Shown in pieces: positions 16,987 through 25,397 of a stretch of 64,000 nt of DNA (positions within the stretch are counted from its first letter, which is position 1; each line of letters begins with the position of its first letter). Under the pieces are notes generated by a model that saw nothing but the letters and a program-made list of their open reading frames with translations, searched no databases and was not told where the DNA came from. The translations under genes and the position numbers were made by a program. The stretch is from Bryobacterales bacterium KBS 96 (GTDB lineage: Bacteria > Acidobacteriota > Terriglobia > Bryobacterales > Bryobacteraceae): NCBI GenBank assembly GCA_000381625.1, contig KB906767.1, forward strand, positions 6,471,672 to 6,535,671. Direction: 5' to 3'.

Positions 16987-19900
16987 ATGAAGAAACGCCC
17001 CGATTGGGCGGAATTGAACGGGCTTACCTCCGGATACGATTATGAGCAATGTAGCGCGGGAGAGGATCAGGCTATCTTCTGCCGGTTGCACCTAAAGCTC
17101 AGCGACGTGAAAGCCAGGGTAAGCTCGGCTCTTGGGGGCCCTTCCAAACGAGTTCCGTTTCTCTATATCTTCGCCGACACGCTCGTGATCGACGAGCCGT
17201 TTCTGCCCTCGCCTTCGACGACGATCGTGGCGCGTGCGCTCACGATTGAAGGCGGAACGCCGTTGGTAGCACCAGATCCCCGTACGGGCGCCGGCGGCGT
17301 TTGCGCCATCCAAATCCTGACACACCAAGTGGAAGACGGGCCACTGCAGTTGACGATGGACGGAAAGGAGCCGTTGCAGGCGCAGTTAGACGGCGGCGCA
17401 CCCGAATCCATCCGGTTTGTCACCGGCGAGCCGCTCAGGCAGTCAAAGGGAGCGCAAGAGTTGCTTGATCTGCTGCGCCATCCGATTGCGTGGAACGGCC
17501 TCAAGGCCGGCTTCGCCGCCGCCGCGATTCTCTCGGAAAGGGACGGGGAGGAGAAGAAAGCCAGCATCGCGATCCTTCGCTGGATCTACCAGTGCTGCGC
17601 GCTCATCGGGAGCGAGGATGGCCCGTTTCAGCGAGAAGCGGCGGATCTCAGCTACCAGAGTTCGTCGCTGATGGTGCTGACAGGGACGGAGGGCGGGCCC
17701 CCCTACGTGCCGGCGCTGTCGCAGGGTTTCTATGCAGAGCGCATCGCGGGACTGCTCACCGTGGTCCAGAGTTACGAGCAGAAGATCGACCAGCTCGACA
17801 CCCGCTCCGATATCAAGCAAGCCGTTCAGGCGATTGCGTCAGCTATTAAGGATGTCGCCGCCGAAGAAATCAAGCCAATAAAAGTCGCGATCGGTAACAC
17901 GGAGAGCGAACTCAAATCGCTGCAGAAGCAGTACGACACGCTGATGTGGCAATTTGTATTGCAGAGCCGCGACATCGGCTTCAAGCGCGTCGTTTTCCAG
18001 AACGCGCTCGAAGAGAAACTGTTCTGGGACAAGGTCAAGGTGGTCTTCGACCTGATTCAGGCGATGGTGGGAATGGCCGTTGCCGTTGGGTCGATCGTGG
18101 CCGCTCCGGAAGCTACGGTGGGACTGGCAGGGGCGGCTATGAAAACAGCCGATGGAGCCATCTCCCTGCTCTCAAGAGCGCTTGAGGCCGGCGCGAGTCT
18201 CGAAGATGCGATGCTGGGGGCTTTTGCAAAGCTGAAGATAGCCGCGGAGCAACTGAAGAAATTCCAGGAATCACTGGCCGACCTGAACAAGAGTGGTAAG
18301 GCACTCTACGAGGCCGCACAGAAGGCTCAATCCACGCTGCCCAAGACGGGAGAACCGCCCCAATTGGCCGCTCCGGCCTGGGCCGAAATCGCCACGATGG
18401 ACCCGGCGATGGAATGGAACTTGTTCGCGAACGCGGTCGAGGCCTCCATGAAAAAGCACGTGGACGAGAAGATCGGCGGGGCCGATAAGTATCTACTCAG
18501 CCTGAAGGCTTTGGTCGAGTACGGCAAGGCCATCAACGGCAAGGCCGTAGCGATTGCCCAGTTACAGGCCCGCTCTCTGGAATTGCAGGCGCAGAAGGCG
18601 GCCGCCGAGATGGCGGAACAGAGGTGGCGGTCGCTCGAAGCCGAGAGCGTGGGCGATCTGCAAAAGAAGGCTGCGTTGAAAGCCTTGTTATTGCAGCGCA
18701 GCATCACCGCGAAACGGGCGTTGCTGATCGCCGTGAGGGCATTCCGGGCCGCCTACCAGTATCGCTGGCTGAAGGATCCGGGTCTGCGGATCTCGCTCGA
18801 GATGAACTACGTCGAGTTGAATAAGCAACTCGTCGACATCAAAGAGGAACTGGAGAAATTACTTACCAGCGCACCTCCGGACCAGAGGTTCGACACGGAG
18901 TTTGTGACGTTGCCGGTGCGGCGCGCGGGTCAGCCGGAAACGCAGGATGCTGGCGGCAGCTACGCTTTGCTTACCCCGAAGTCGAAAGAAGGTCCGTCCG
19001 AGGCAACCCTGAGTTGGTCCGTGCCGATCGAAACGCCGTACTTCCTTCCGGATGACGGCAACATAGCCTTCTTCATCGAGGAAGGTTGGTTCTATCTCGA
19101 CGGCGCCAAACCGAACAAGCAAGGCCGTGTCTGGCTGAAAATCGGCGCCTCCGGACAGTTCAGCAACGGCTATGGGAGGTTCGGCGCCGATCGGCACTTC
19201 GTGTCCGCTCCGGCGGAAACGCAGGCGATGGACTTCATTTACGCGCAAGGGCGGGATGGCAAGCAAAGCGACCCGAGCGCAGGCGGCGCAGGGACGCCCT
19301 GGAAGCCGGCGGCAGTGGTGAAGGCCTTCTACATGACGCCCTCGCCGTTCACGCAGTGGACAGTACGGATTATGGACGCGAGCGCACTCGACGATATCGT
19401 CGCCATTCGGGTGCGGTTGAAAGGTTATTTCCATCGAGCAGAGCTGGGCGCGGAGCGCCCAGGATGGGACAAGCAGGAGCAGCACAGGACCGACGGGACG
19501 GCGTGTTTCAGGAAACTCGGGGTTCTGGCCGTTGGCGCTCGCCCAGACGTCAGCCTTCGACTTCCCGAACAGGAGGACAAGGCCTTTATGTGGAAAGCGC
19601 CTTCCGTCCACCCGCTTCAAGTGCTCGAAAATAATTACCAGAGGATCGTCCGCCTGGCCGGCGAAAAGCCCGGCGTCGACCCAGTCAAGGCGGAATCGGA
19701 GACTCTTTCCCGGTTCTTTATCCAGGACGCGGGGCAGGCTGAGCCTTTTAAAACATTCGAACCGCTCGACCAGCCTGAGGGGCAGCATCTCGCCGCGGTC
19801 AAGATGAACCACCTCATCGCCTCGTTTTACCTATACCGCTTGCTGGTCCAGTACCGGGCCGACGCGGGCAAGGAAATCAGCGACGATCTGCGGGCGGACC

Positions 19901-21531
19901 TCAGCGGAGACCTCACCAAACTCCTCCACAACGGCGACCGGGCCAAAATGAATTGGCTCTCCGACTGGTTGACAAAGAAGATCGCGGAGTTGGGCGAGAA
20001 GATCGACGAACGGAACGCGCGTGGCAAGAAGAAGCGGTTCATCTTCTTTCTGAAGGGCGGCCGTGCGCTCAACTACTTCCTCGACACTCCCGAGAAAGGC
20101 GAGAACGACTGGGATACGCAGGTGGTAATCGATCCGAGCCTGCCGGCGGACGAGTGGTATCAGTGCTTCGCCGAAATCCACGACGTTCTGCTGGCGGCCC
20201 TGAAGACGTTCAAGGTTGAATTCACCGAACTGGTTCAGAAGAACTGCGCTCCGTTTGCGGAGTACCTCAGGGACAAGGCCGGCCCACAAGCCGGGGAGGA
20301 CGAAGAGGCCGACGAAAACGAGGCGAACGACATTCGCAGCAACACCGACCACGCGAGCTGCAAGGCCGAACTTATCGATATCGGCCTGCCGCGGCGCGAC
20401 TCCGCATCGGCGCTGGAGGAGTGGAGGCGCCTGAGCGCCGCGAACGCTCTGCTGAAATCCCAAGGCGTCGTTTACCCGCACCGGGAGTATTACCTGAACG
20501 AGTACCTCATGATGATTCGCGACGCGTTCCTCCCGGACGCCGAAGTGAGAAAAGCCCCGAAGAGGATCTTAAGGCTCGGCCTGATCCTCAAGAGCGATCG
20601 GGGAAGAGATGGGGCGCTGTCCCCCGCCGAGACAAAGCGCCTCTCCGCCCTCCCCAACACGGCGAAGACGATTGCGGCGCTCGGTGATAAGGGGAGGAAG
20701 GAACTGCTCGGCGTCATATTCACCCAATTCGTGGAGGCCTACAACCTGCTCCAGGACCCGGAACTCGCCGCCTACTTCGACCAGAAGTGCGTATCGTTGA
20801 TCCAGACTCCCCCGAAGCTTCCCAAAGGGCTCGCCGAGTTGCTCGATGACGGGCAGAAAATAACCGCCGGCGACATCGGCATCGCGCACGAGCTCTCGAC
20901 GCTGATGGACAATCACTGGAAGAGCCGGAACGATTTCTTCGAAGAGAGCGAGCGGCTCCGGTTCTTTACCGGCTTTGTGAGGGATCTGTCCCGAGCGACA
21001 AGGAAGGGCCTTAAGGATGTCGATGCCCAGTTCGCGGTGGCCGGAAGCTATGCGGCCCGACTGCATTCCGGCCGTCTCCGGATCGCGCCGTCCGGCCTCG
21101 AGCCGATCCGCCGAATCCTGGTTAAGCTCCAGTGCGCGCAGGGCCGCAACGGGGTTGAGGTGATGGGCGCCGTCCGCGACACCATCGGGAAAGCGGCGGA
21201 TGCCACAAACAAGTTCACGGTGACCGAGGTGGCTGAGGGGGACAAGCAGTCCCTGCTGCTGTACTGGAAGGAGAAGACGGCGATAGGGGACTTCACGTAC
21301 GCGCCGCTGGTCATGAAGATCCGGGTGGCCGAGCAGAAGGGAAGCCAACTCCCCGTGCTTGCGTCCATCGACGGCATCCCGGTCCTCGACCTCCGCTACC
21401 TCGTGGCGGACTACCGCAGGAAGACCTCAAAGATCGACGAACGGGGCTCCCGGCGCGTCCTCGCCTCCGCGACTGCGGCCGTCTCCGAGATGCTTTCGAA
21501 GTTCGATTTCGACTCCGACGACGCGGAGTAA
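16987..21531 (+). CDS. Giant putative toxin with helical membrane-active and nucleotidyltransferase-like domains
   Basis: This 1,514-residue protein has several modules. Residues 1-250 are mixed, with beta-helix-like repeats (FLYIFADTLVIDEP, TTIVARALTIEGG). About 262-625 is a long helical/coiled-coil part with a hydrophobic hairpin at 353-388 (MVGMAVAVGSIVAAPEATVG), like the membrane arm of helical toxins. About 635-815 is a beta domain with PFTQWTVRIMD. About 1000-1140 looks like a nucleotidyltransferase fold: FLKGGRALNYF (Gly1024, Gly1025), ENDWDTQVVIDP (Asp1041, Asp1043) and ELIDIGL (Asp1131) fit the GG...DxD...D pattern. The last 350 residues are unassigned. No signal peptide is seen. It lies between two helical proteins on the same strand. 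Its role as effector-bearing toxin is inferred. Confidence 0.6.
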   Translation: MKKRPDWAELNGLTSGYDYEQCSAGEDQAIFCRLHLKLSDVKARVSSALGGPSKRVPFLYIFADTLVIDEPFLPSPSTTIVARALTIEGGTPLVAPDPRTGAGGVCAIQILTHQVEDGPLQLTMDGKEPLQAQLDGGAPESIRFVTGEPLRQSKGAQELLDLLRHPIAWNGLKAGFAAAAILSERDGEEKKASIAILRWIYQCCALIGSEDGPFQREAADLSYQSSSLMVLTGTEGGPPYVPALSQGFYAERIAGLLTVVQSYEQKIDQLDTRSDIKQAVQAIASAIKDVAAEEIKPIKVAIGNTESELKSLQKQYDTLMWQFVLQSRDIGFKRVVFQNALEEKLFWDKVKVVFDLIQAMVGMAVAVGSIVAAPEATVGLAGAAMKTADGAISLLSRALEAGASLEDAMLGAFAKLKIAAEQLKKFQESLADLNKSGKALYEAAQKAQSTLPKTGEPPQLAAPAWAEIATMDPAMEWNLFANAVEASMKKHVDEKIGGADKYLLSLKALVEYGKAINGKAVAIAQLQARSLELQAQKAAAEMAEQRWRSLEAESVGDLQKKAALKALLLQRSITAKRALLIAVRAFRAAYQYRWLKDPGLRISLEMNYVELNKQLVDIKEELEKLLTSAPPDQRFDTEFVTLPVRRAGQPETQDAGGSYALLTPKSKEGPSEATLSWSVPIETPYFLPDDGNIAFFIEEGWFYLDGAKPNKQGRVWLKIGASGQFSNGYGRFGADRHFVSAPAETQAMDFIYAQGRDGKQSDPSAGGAGTPWKPAAVVKAFYMTPSPFTQWTVRIMDASALDDIVAIRVRLKGYFHRAELGAERPGWDKQEQHRTDGTACFRKLGVLAVGARPDVSLRLPEQEDKAFMWKAPSVHPLQVLENNYQRIVRLAGEKPGVDPVKAESETLSRFFIQDAGQAEPFKTFEPLDQPEGQHLAAVKMNHLIASFYLYRLLVQYRADAGKEISDDLRADLSGDLTKLLHNGDRAKMNWLSDWLTKKIAELGEKIDERNARGKKKRFIFFLKGGRALNYFLDTPEKGENDWDTQVVIDPSLPADEWYQCFAEIHDVLLAALKTFKVEFTELVQKNCAPFAEYLRDKAGPQAGEDEEADENEANDIRSNTDHASCKAELIDIGLPRRDSASALEEWRRLSAANALLKSQGVVYPHREYYLNEYLMMIRDAFLPDAEVRKAPKRILRLGLILKSDRGRDGALSPAETKRLSALPNTAKTIAALGDKGRKELLGVIFTQFVEAYNLLQDPELAAYFDQKCVSLIQTPPKLPKGLAELLDDGQKITAGDIGIAHELSTLMDNHWKSRNDFFEESERLRFFTGFVRDLSRATRKGLKDVDAQFAVAGSYAARLHSGRLRIAPSGLEPIRRILVKLQCAQGRNGVEVMGAVRDTIGKAADATNKFTVTEVAEGDKQSLLLYWKEKTAIGDFTYAPLVMKIRVAEQKGSQLPVLASIDGIPVLDLRYLVADYRRKTSKIDERGSRRVLASATAAVSEMLSKFDFDSDDAE

Positions 21532-21554
21532 CCCGGCCTTATTTAGAACCCCTT

Positions 21555-22550
21555 ATGAGAGAGCTGTTTCGAAGTCTTGCCGTGGCTGCCGTTCTCACGG
21601 GTGCGGCGAACATGGGTTTTTCGCAGGTGGCGGCTGATCGACCTGTTGACGCCGGGCCGGCGCTGGAAGCGATTACGCTGCTGGGCAGGTTCCCCGCCGA
21701 AGTCGAAAGGATTACGACGGAGATTTCGCGAGTCCCTTTACCAGCAGGGGGAGTGAGTTACGAGTGCAAGTACCCACCAGCTGGAAAAGCGATATTCTTC
21801 GTCAAAGACAAGACATTACGATATTCCAGCAAGATTTCCTTCTCCGGGGTGGCTTCGGGGCTGCAGCCCGCGCTTCAAGCCGTGCAGACTTCAAGCAAGC
21901 AGTTTGCGGGCAGCTTTACGCCCATGCTGCGAAAATGGGCGCAAACTTCGCTCCCTCAGTCCAGCGCGGCGTTTAACAGCGCATTGATCGAGATCCAGAC
22001 TGTTCAGGACGAGATGAAGAGGGGTATCGGCCCCAGCGAGTCGCAGCGGACGAGAGTGATCGCGGCGCTTGATCGCATTCTGGCGAGCCTGAAAGACGGC
22101 AAGGGGGAACTCACCGCAATGACCGGTATTCTGGGCAAATATCTTCTGGAACAACGGGCGGCGCGAGGGTCTCTGTCCAACTGGTCGGCAAGCGCTACCG
22201 GGCAAGTACAATCCTACGGCCCAAAAATCCGCGAGGAAATTAACCAGCAGCGATGCAAAGGGGATGGGCCGGCGCAACTCGACACGCTCGTGCGTAACAC
22301 CAATGCGTCGATCACCACGATCAACGACAAAATCAGGGAGTTGGAGAAACGCGACAACGAAGCGGACAAGGCCCTCTCGATCGTTCTCGGCACTTTTGTC
22401 GGGTACTCTTCCCGCTATGAAGCGGTGACCAGCCGGCTGAAGGTAGTGCAAGAGTCTCCTTTGGGAAGCACCATTCAGAGCCTCCACCTCGCTATCGCGA
22501 CAAGAACCTGGCAGGATCTTGTCGAGGCCGCTAAGGCGTCAGGGTTGTAG
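21555..22550 (+). CDS. Exported helical protein, candidate third toxin component
   Basis: This 331-residue protein begins 23 bp after the giant gene and so is probably cotranscribed. It has an N-terminal signal peptide (LFRSLAVAAVLTGAANMGFS, probable cleavage near residue 24-28). The mature part is mostly amphipathic helix with long heptad-like stretches (NASITTINDKIRELEKRDNEADKALSIVLG) and ends SLHLAIATRTWQDLVEAAKA, reminiscent of tail helices in XaxB/Hbl-type subunits. Two Cys (about 69 and 232) might form a disulfide. I do not recognise a named family. Context suggests a partner subunit; a chaperone or immunity role is also possible. Confidence 0.5.
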   Translation: MRELFRSLAVAAVLTGAANMGFSQVAADRPVDAGPALEAITLLGRFPAEVERITTEISRVPLPAGGVSYECKYPPAGKAIFFVKDKTLRYSSKISFSGVASGLQPALQAVQTSSKQFAGSFTPMLRKWAQTSLPQSSAAFNSALIEIQTVQDEMKRGIGPSESQRTRVIAALDRILASLKDGKGELTAMTGILGKYLLEQRAARGSLSNWSASATGQVQSYGPKIREEINQQRCKGDGPAQLDTLVRNTNASITTINDKIRELEKRDNEADKALSIVLGTFVGYSSRYEAVTSRLKVVQESPLGSTIQSLHLAIATRTWQDLVEAAKASGL

Positions 22551-22966
22551 CCGCCGCGCCTTCCCACTCCCTCGTCATCCGATTTCCTGTGATCTGCCGG
22601 AGTGGGGATGGGTGCGGTTGAGGCTATGCAATCCTGCGTTTGGCCCGCCTGATGGCCCACGCTCTTGACATGGATGCAGCAATAGCTGCCGAACGGTCAA
22701 CCAACATGGCAGCTATGTTTGGCGGATCTCCAGTAGCTGATCGGAAACGGCGTTGTGGGAAATTCGCCGCCTCGGGCGAATTGTCGGCAATCCGGACAGA
22801 ACTCGCCTTGCGGTTGATAGATCCGCTATAGTCGCGAACGGGTAACCGCCCGCTTGAGGCCGTGTTGCAGTTCGATGAAGGCGCTGGTAGCGGTTTTCGG
22901 CGCGTCGCTGAATTCAATCGGCGATAACCTGATTCAAGACGGAACCGAGCTGGGCAACATGGAGCC
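22551..22966. other. Gap after the toxin locus
   Basis: No gene can be supported in these 416 bases. A 63-codon open frame at 22640-22831 (plus strand, with DMDAAIAAERSTNMAAMFGG) has no recognised match. The stretch separates the toxin locus from a decayed small gene. Confidence 0.3.
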
Positions 22967-23222
22967 ATGGCGTTGTTGATCGATTGCCTTCCTGATTTCT
23001 GCAACGAACTACGGTTGTTGTCGCTGGAATCCGGCAACCCCGAGATCGCTGAACAGATCGGAAGCCTGCAACTCGTGGATCGTTGCCGGTGCAGTGATGA
23101 GTTTTGCGGGACCTTTTACACGGCGCCTAAGCCAAACGGCGCCTAAGCCAAGAGGAAGCTACGGGCCGAAGCACGAGAATCTAGAGTTACCCGCGAAAGA
23201 GGGCATGATCATACTTGACCTA
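22967..23222 (+). pseudogene. Small Cys-rich protein gene, broken by a 16-bp duplication and IS630
   Basis: ATG at 22967 opens MALLIDCLPDFCNELRLL, then SLQLVDRCRCSDEFCGTFYT and APKPNGA, stopping at 23146. The 16-bp unit ACGGCGCCTAAGCCAA is present twice in tandem (23120-23135, 23136-23151). Removing one copy keeps reading open through APKPRGSYGPKHENLEL and EGMIILDL to 23222, where IS630 has inserted at a TA. The motif CRC-x-D-x-FC-x-x-FYTAP recalls a small uncharacterised family of about 90-100 residues found in many soil bacteria. Two independent lesions make it a pseudogene. Confidence 0.65.
23120..23151 (+). repeat. 16-bp perfect tandem duplication
   Basis: ACGGCGCCTAAGCCAA occurs twice head to tail. 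Because 16 is not a multiple of three, the duplication shifts the frame of the surrounding small gene and creates the stop at 23144-23146. Confidence 0.9.
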
Positions 23223-24281
23223 GTGACGTCCGCATAATATAGAGGAACGATAAAGCATGTTCTAGCGTCTGGGTAAGCATGGGGAATCCGCGCGGAATGA
23301 AAGCGGTGGCTTTTTTCCGAGAGGGATTGAATAACAGCGAGATCGGCCAACAACTTCAAGTGGCCAACCAGACCGTCAGCCGCTGGCGTAAGGAATATCA
23401 GGAAGGTGGAAAGAAGGCTCTCAGCAAGGCGGGGCGCGCCGGTCGGATGCCGCAGCTCGATGCGGATCAATACGGGAAGCTTGTGGAGTGTCTGCTGGCT
23501 GGTCCCGAGAAACTCGGTTATGAGACGCCGCTGTGGACCTGCCAGTGTGTCGCGGATCTGATCGAGCAGGAGTTTGGCGTCCGCTATCACCCGGGTCATG
23601 TGTGGAAGATTCTTCGCGGGTTGAACTGGAGCCCGCAACGGCCCGTCGGTCGGGCGCTGGAGCGGAACGAGGCAGCTATCCGCGAATGGAAACAGCACAC
23701 TTGGCCGGCCATTAAAAAAAAGCTCAAAAAGAAGGCCGCACGATCGTCTTCATCGACGAAAGCGGGCTGACGCAGAAGCCCCATCTCTGCCGGACGTGGG
23801 CGCCTCGCGGCCAGACACCCATTCTGTTCCACCATTTCAACTGGAAGAATTTGTCGCTGATCGCCGGTCTAAGCATCTGGAATTTCTATTTCGAGATGTT
23901 CACCGAAAACATCAAATCGCCCCATGTCGTGATCTTCCTCGACAAATTGTTGCGCGTGATCCCCCGCAAACTGCTGATCGTCTGGGACGGCTTGGCGGCG
24001 CATCGCGGCAGCCTCGTCAAGGACTTCATCGCGAGCCAGCAAGGGCGGATCGCCATCGAGCGGCTTCCGGCCTACGCCCCGGAGTTGAACCCAGTGGGAT
24101 ATATCTGGGCTCACCTGAAGCGGCATGAACTGCCCAATTTCTGTGCCAAGGACCTGTGGAGTTTGGGTGATTTCCCGCGTAACAAGCTTAAACGCATGCG
24201 CCGCCGCAAACCATTACTTCTCGCCTTTTGGCGGCAATCCACTCTTTCTTTTTAGAACACGCTATATTATGCGAACGTCAA
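23223..24281 (+). mobile_element. IS630-family insertion sequence
   Basis: This 1,059-bp IS is flanked by TA dinucleotides (23221-23222 and 24282-24283), the target duplication of IS630/Tc1 elements. The terminal inverted repeats are TGACGTCCGCATAATATAG (23224-23242) and CTATATTATGCGAACGTCA (24262-24280), matching at all but one position. It carries one transposase in two overlapping frames and truncates the small Cys-rich gene to its left. Confidence 0.93.
23279..24255 (+). CDS. IS630-family transposase, two frames joined by -1 frameshift
   Basis: OrfA (23279-23770, 163 residues) has the N-terminal helix-turn-helix (GLNNSEIGQQLQVANQTVSRWRK) and winged-helix region. OrfB, in the -1 frame, carries the DDE domain: VFIDESGLTQKP, LIVWDGLAAHRG and YAPELNPVGYIWAHLK, ending at 24255. 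Between them the frame-A codons AAA AAA AAG at 23714-23722 contain the classic slippery heptamer A-AAA-AAG, so a programmed -1 shift would yield the full transposase (about 325 residues). A simple disabling mutation is the alternative. The gene is otherwise intact. Confidence 0.88.
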
Positions 24282-24283
24282 TA

Positions 24284-24736
24284 GATTCATTGCGGTGACG
24301 CCTTGGAAGCTGCCATCCAAAGCTGCTTCTGCTGTTGAGGTAACTGGCGCCATGGTGTTCGTTTTCATCACTTGAGTTGGCATTGTTGTGGATCCGTGTC
24401 TATTTGACGCGTTATGCGCGGCGGGCAAGATGCGCTGATCAACCGCGATCCGGGTTCATCTGTATTCCTCTTTCCTTCCTGATGTACTTGGCACCGCTTC
24501 AGCCGACACCCGTTGCGCCCGGCACTTGCACCCGTTCTGCTTTGCACTCTTTTGTTCTTCTGAGGTAACGCACCGCAGACGGTTTCGGTCCCACCACTAA
24601 GTTCGAGGACTGCGCCTTTCGCAAATCCGGCGAAAAACTTTGCGGTCCCCCGAAAAAGCACGTTCGCAAGTTTGGGAGCAACCAGCCTCGCGTTTGAGTG
24701 CCCAAGCACAGCCGGGCAGAAAGAAGGAAACACTCA
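24284..24736. other. Intergenic stretch between IS630 and ssb
   Basis: I see no gene in these roughly 450 bases: only short open frames with no family resemblance. The promoter of ssb should lie toward the right end. A purine-rich AGAAGGAAA at 24722-24730 is the ssb ribosome-binding site. Confidence 0.4.
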
Positions 24737-25159
24737 ATGAACCTTAATCAGCTTTCAATCATCGGATTTGTCGGCAAACACGCCGAAACCAAGCAGCTAC
24801 CGAATGGCACTCCCGTCACGAAATTCTCCGTCGCAACCAAGCGCTCCTGGAAGGACGATAATGACACGTGGCAACAGAAGACCCAGTGGCACAACGTCGT
24901 CGCGTTCGGCAAGAGCTTCGCGCAAGTGGCCGATCGGCTCGTTAAAGGTGCGCACGCGTTCGTGCAGGGAGAACTAGCAACCGGGGAATACGATCGCACC
25001 GTCAGAGTTCCTATCGGTAAAGACAAGACTGTCGAGCACACGATTCCGCAGCTCGTGGTCGAGCTGAAGGCGGACACGATCCGAATACTCAATCGCTCAA
25101 CCGGTAGCGGTGAACAAAGCGAGGCCTCTGAACCGGCAGTCGACGAGGTCCCCCACTGA
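24737..25159 (+). CDS. ssb: Single-stranded DNA-binding protein
   Basis: This 140-residue OB-fold protein binds single-stranded DNA in replication and repair. The ATG at 24737 gives MNLNQLSIIGFVGKHAETKQ, a good SSB N-terminus, with AGAAGGAAA 7 nt upstream. Conserved strands TKFSVATKRSWKD and TQWHNVVAFGKSFAQVAD follow, then QGELATGEYDR and a variable acidic tail. The end (SEASEPAVDEVPH) lacks the canonical DDIPF interaction motif, although DEVPH is similar. Being next to mobile DNA and a tRNA remnant, it may be an accessory, element-borne SSB rather than the housekeeping one. Confidence 0.92.
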   Translation: MNLNQLSIIGFVGKHAETKQLPNGTPVTKFSVATKRSWKDDNDTWQQKTQWHNVVAFGKSFAQVADRLVKGAHAFVQGELATGEYDRTVRVPIGKDKTVEHTIPQLVVELKADTIRILNRSTGSGEQSEASEPAVDEVPH

Positions 25160-25278
25160 GGGGCCTCGTGCAGTTTCAAGAGATCACCGGTTTTTCAAAT
25201 CGACTTGGCCCAAAATTGGCCTACAGGGATGCACTTCGAGTATCAACACTGCAAACAGGGCATTTAGCGCTGCTGACC

Positions 25279-25328
25279 AGTTGCCTCCGGAGCAAAAGGT
25301 CGTAGGTTGAATCCTACCGGGCGTACCA
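25279..25328 (+). tRNA. tRNA-Arg(CCG) 3' half, remnant or attachment site
   Basis: The segment reads as an anticodon arm (stem TTGC/GCAA, loop CTCCGGA, anticodon CCG), a variable loop, a T arm (GTAGG...CCTAC) and an acceptor 3' strand GGGCGTACCA with encoded CCA. The T loop has TTGAATC where TTCGAATC is expected, one base short. The matching 5' half (GTACGCCC and a D arm) is not present upstream. It is therefore a tRNA fragment, of the kind integrases leave at one end of a genomic island, not a working tRNA. Confidence 0.65.
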
Positions 25329-25397
25329 AGACTCAAGCAGGTTAAGCGACGTCCATCCCGCCGGGATAGTCACCCATCGTTGCATTCCGTAAAAAAT

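Noticed and set aside
18859-19812. Open frame of 317 codons on the minus strand inside the giant toxin-locus gene
   Set aside because: It is antisense to a clearly coding frame, has no recognisable motif, and is typical of the long antisense frames produced by high-G+C genes.
16987-22550. AbiE-type toxin-antitoxin phage-defence pair
   Set aside because: The nucleotidyltransferase-like motif recalls AbiEii, but there is no AbiEi-like antitoxin, the protein is about five times too long, and its neighbours look like pore-forming toxin subunits, one with a signal peptide.
25279-25328. A functional tRNA-Arg gene
   Set aside because: The 5' acceptor strand and D arm are missing and the T loop is one base short.
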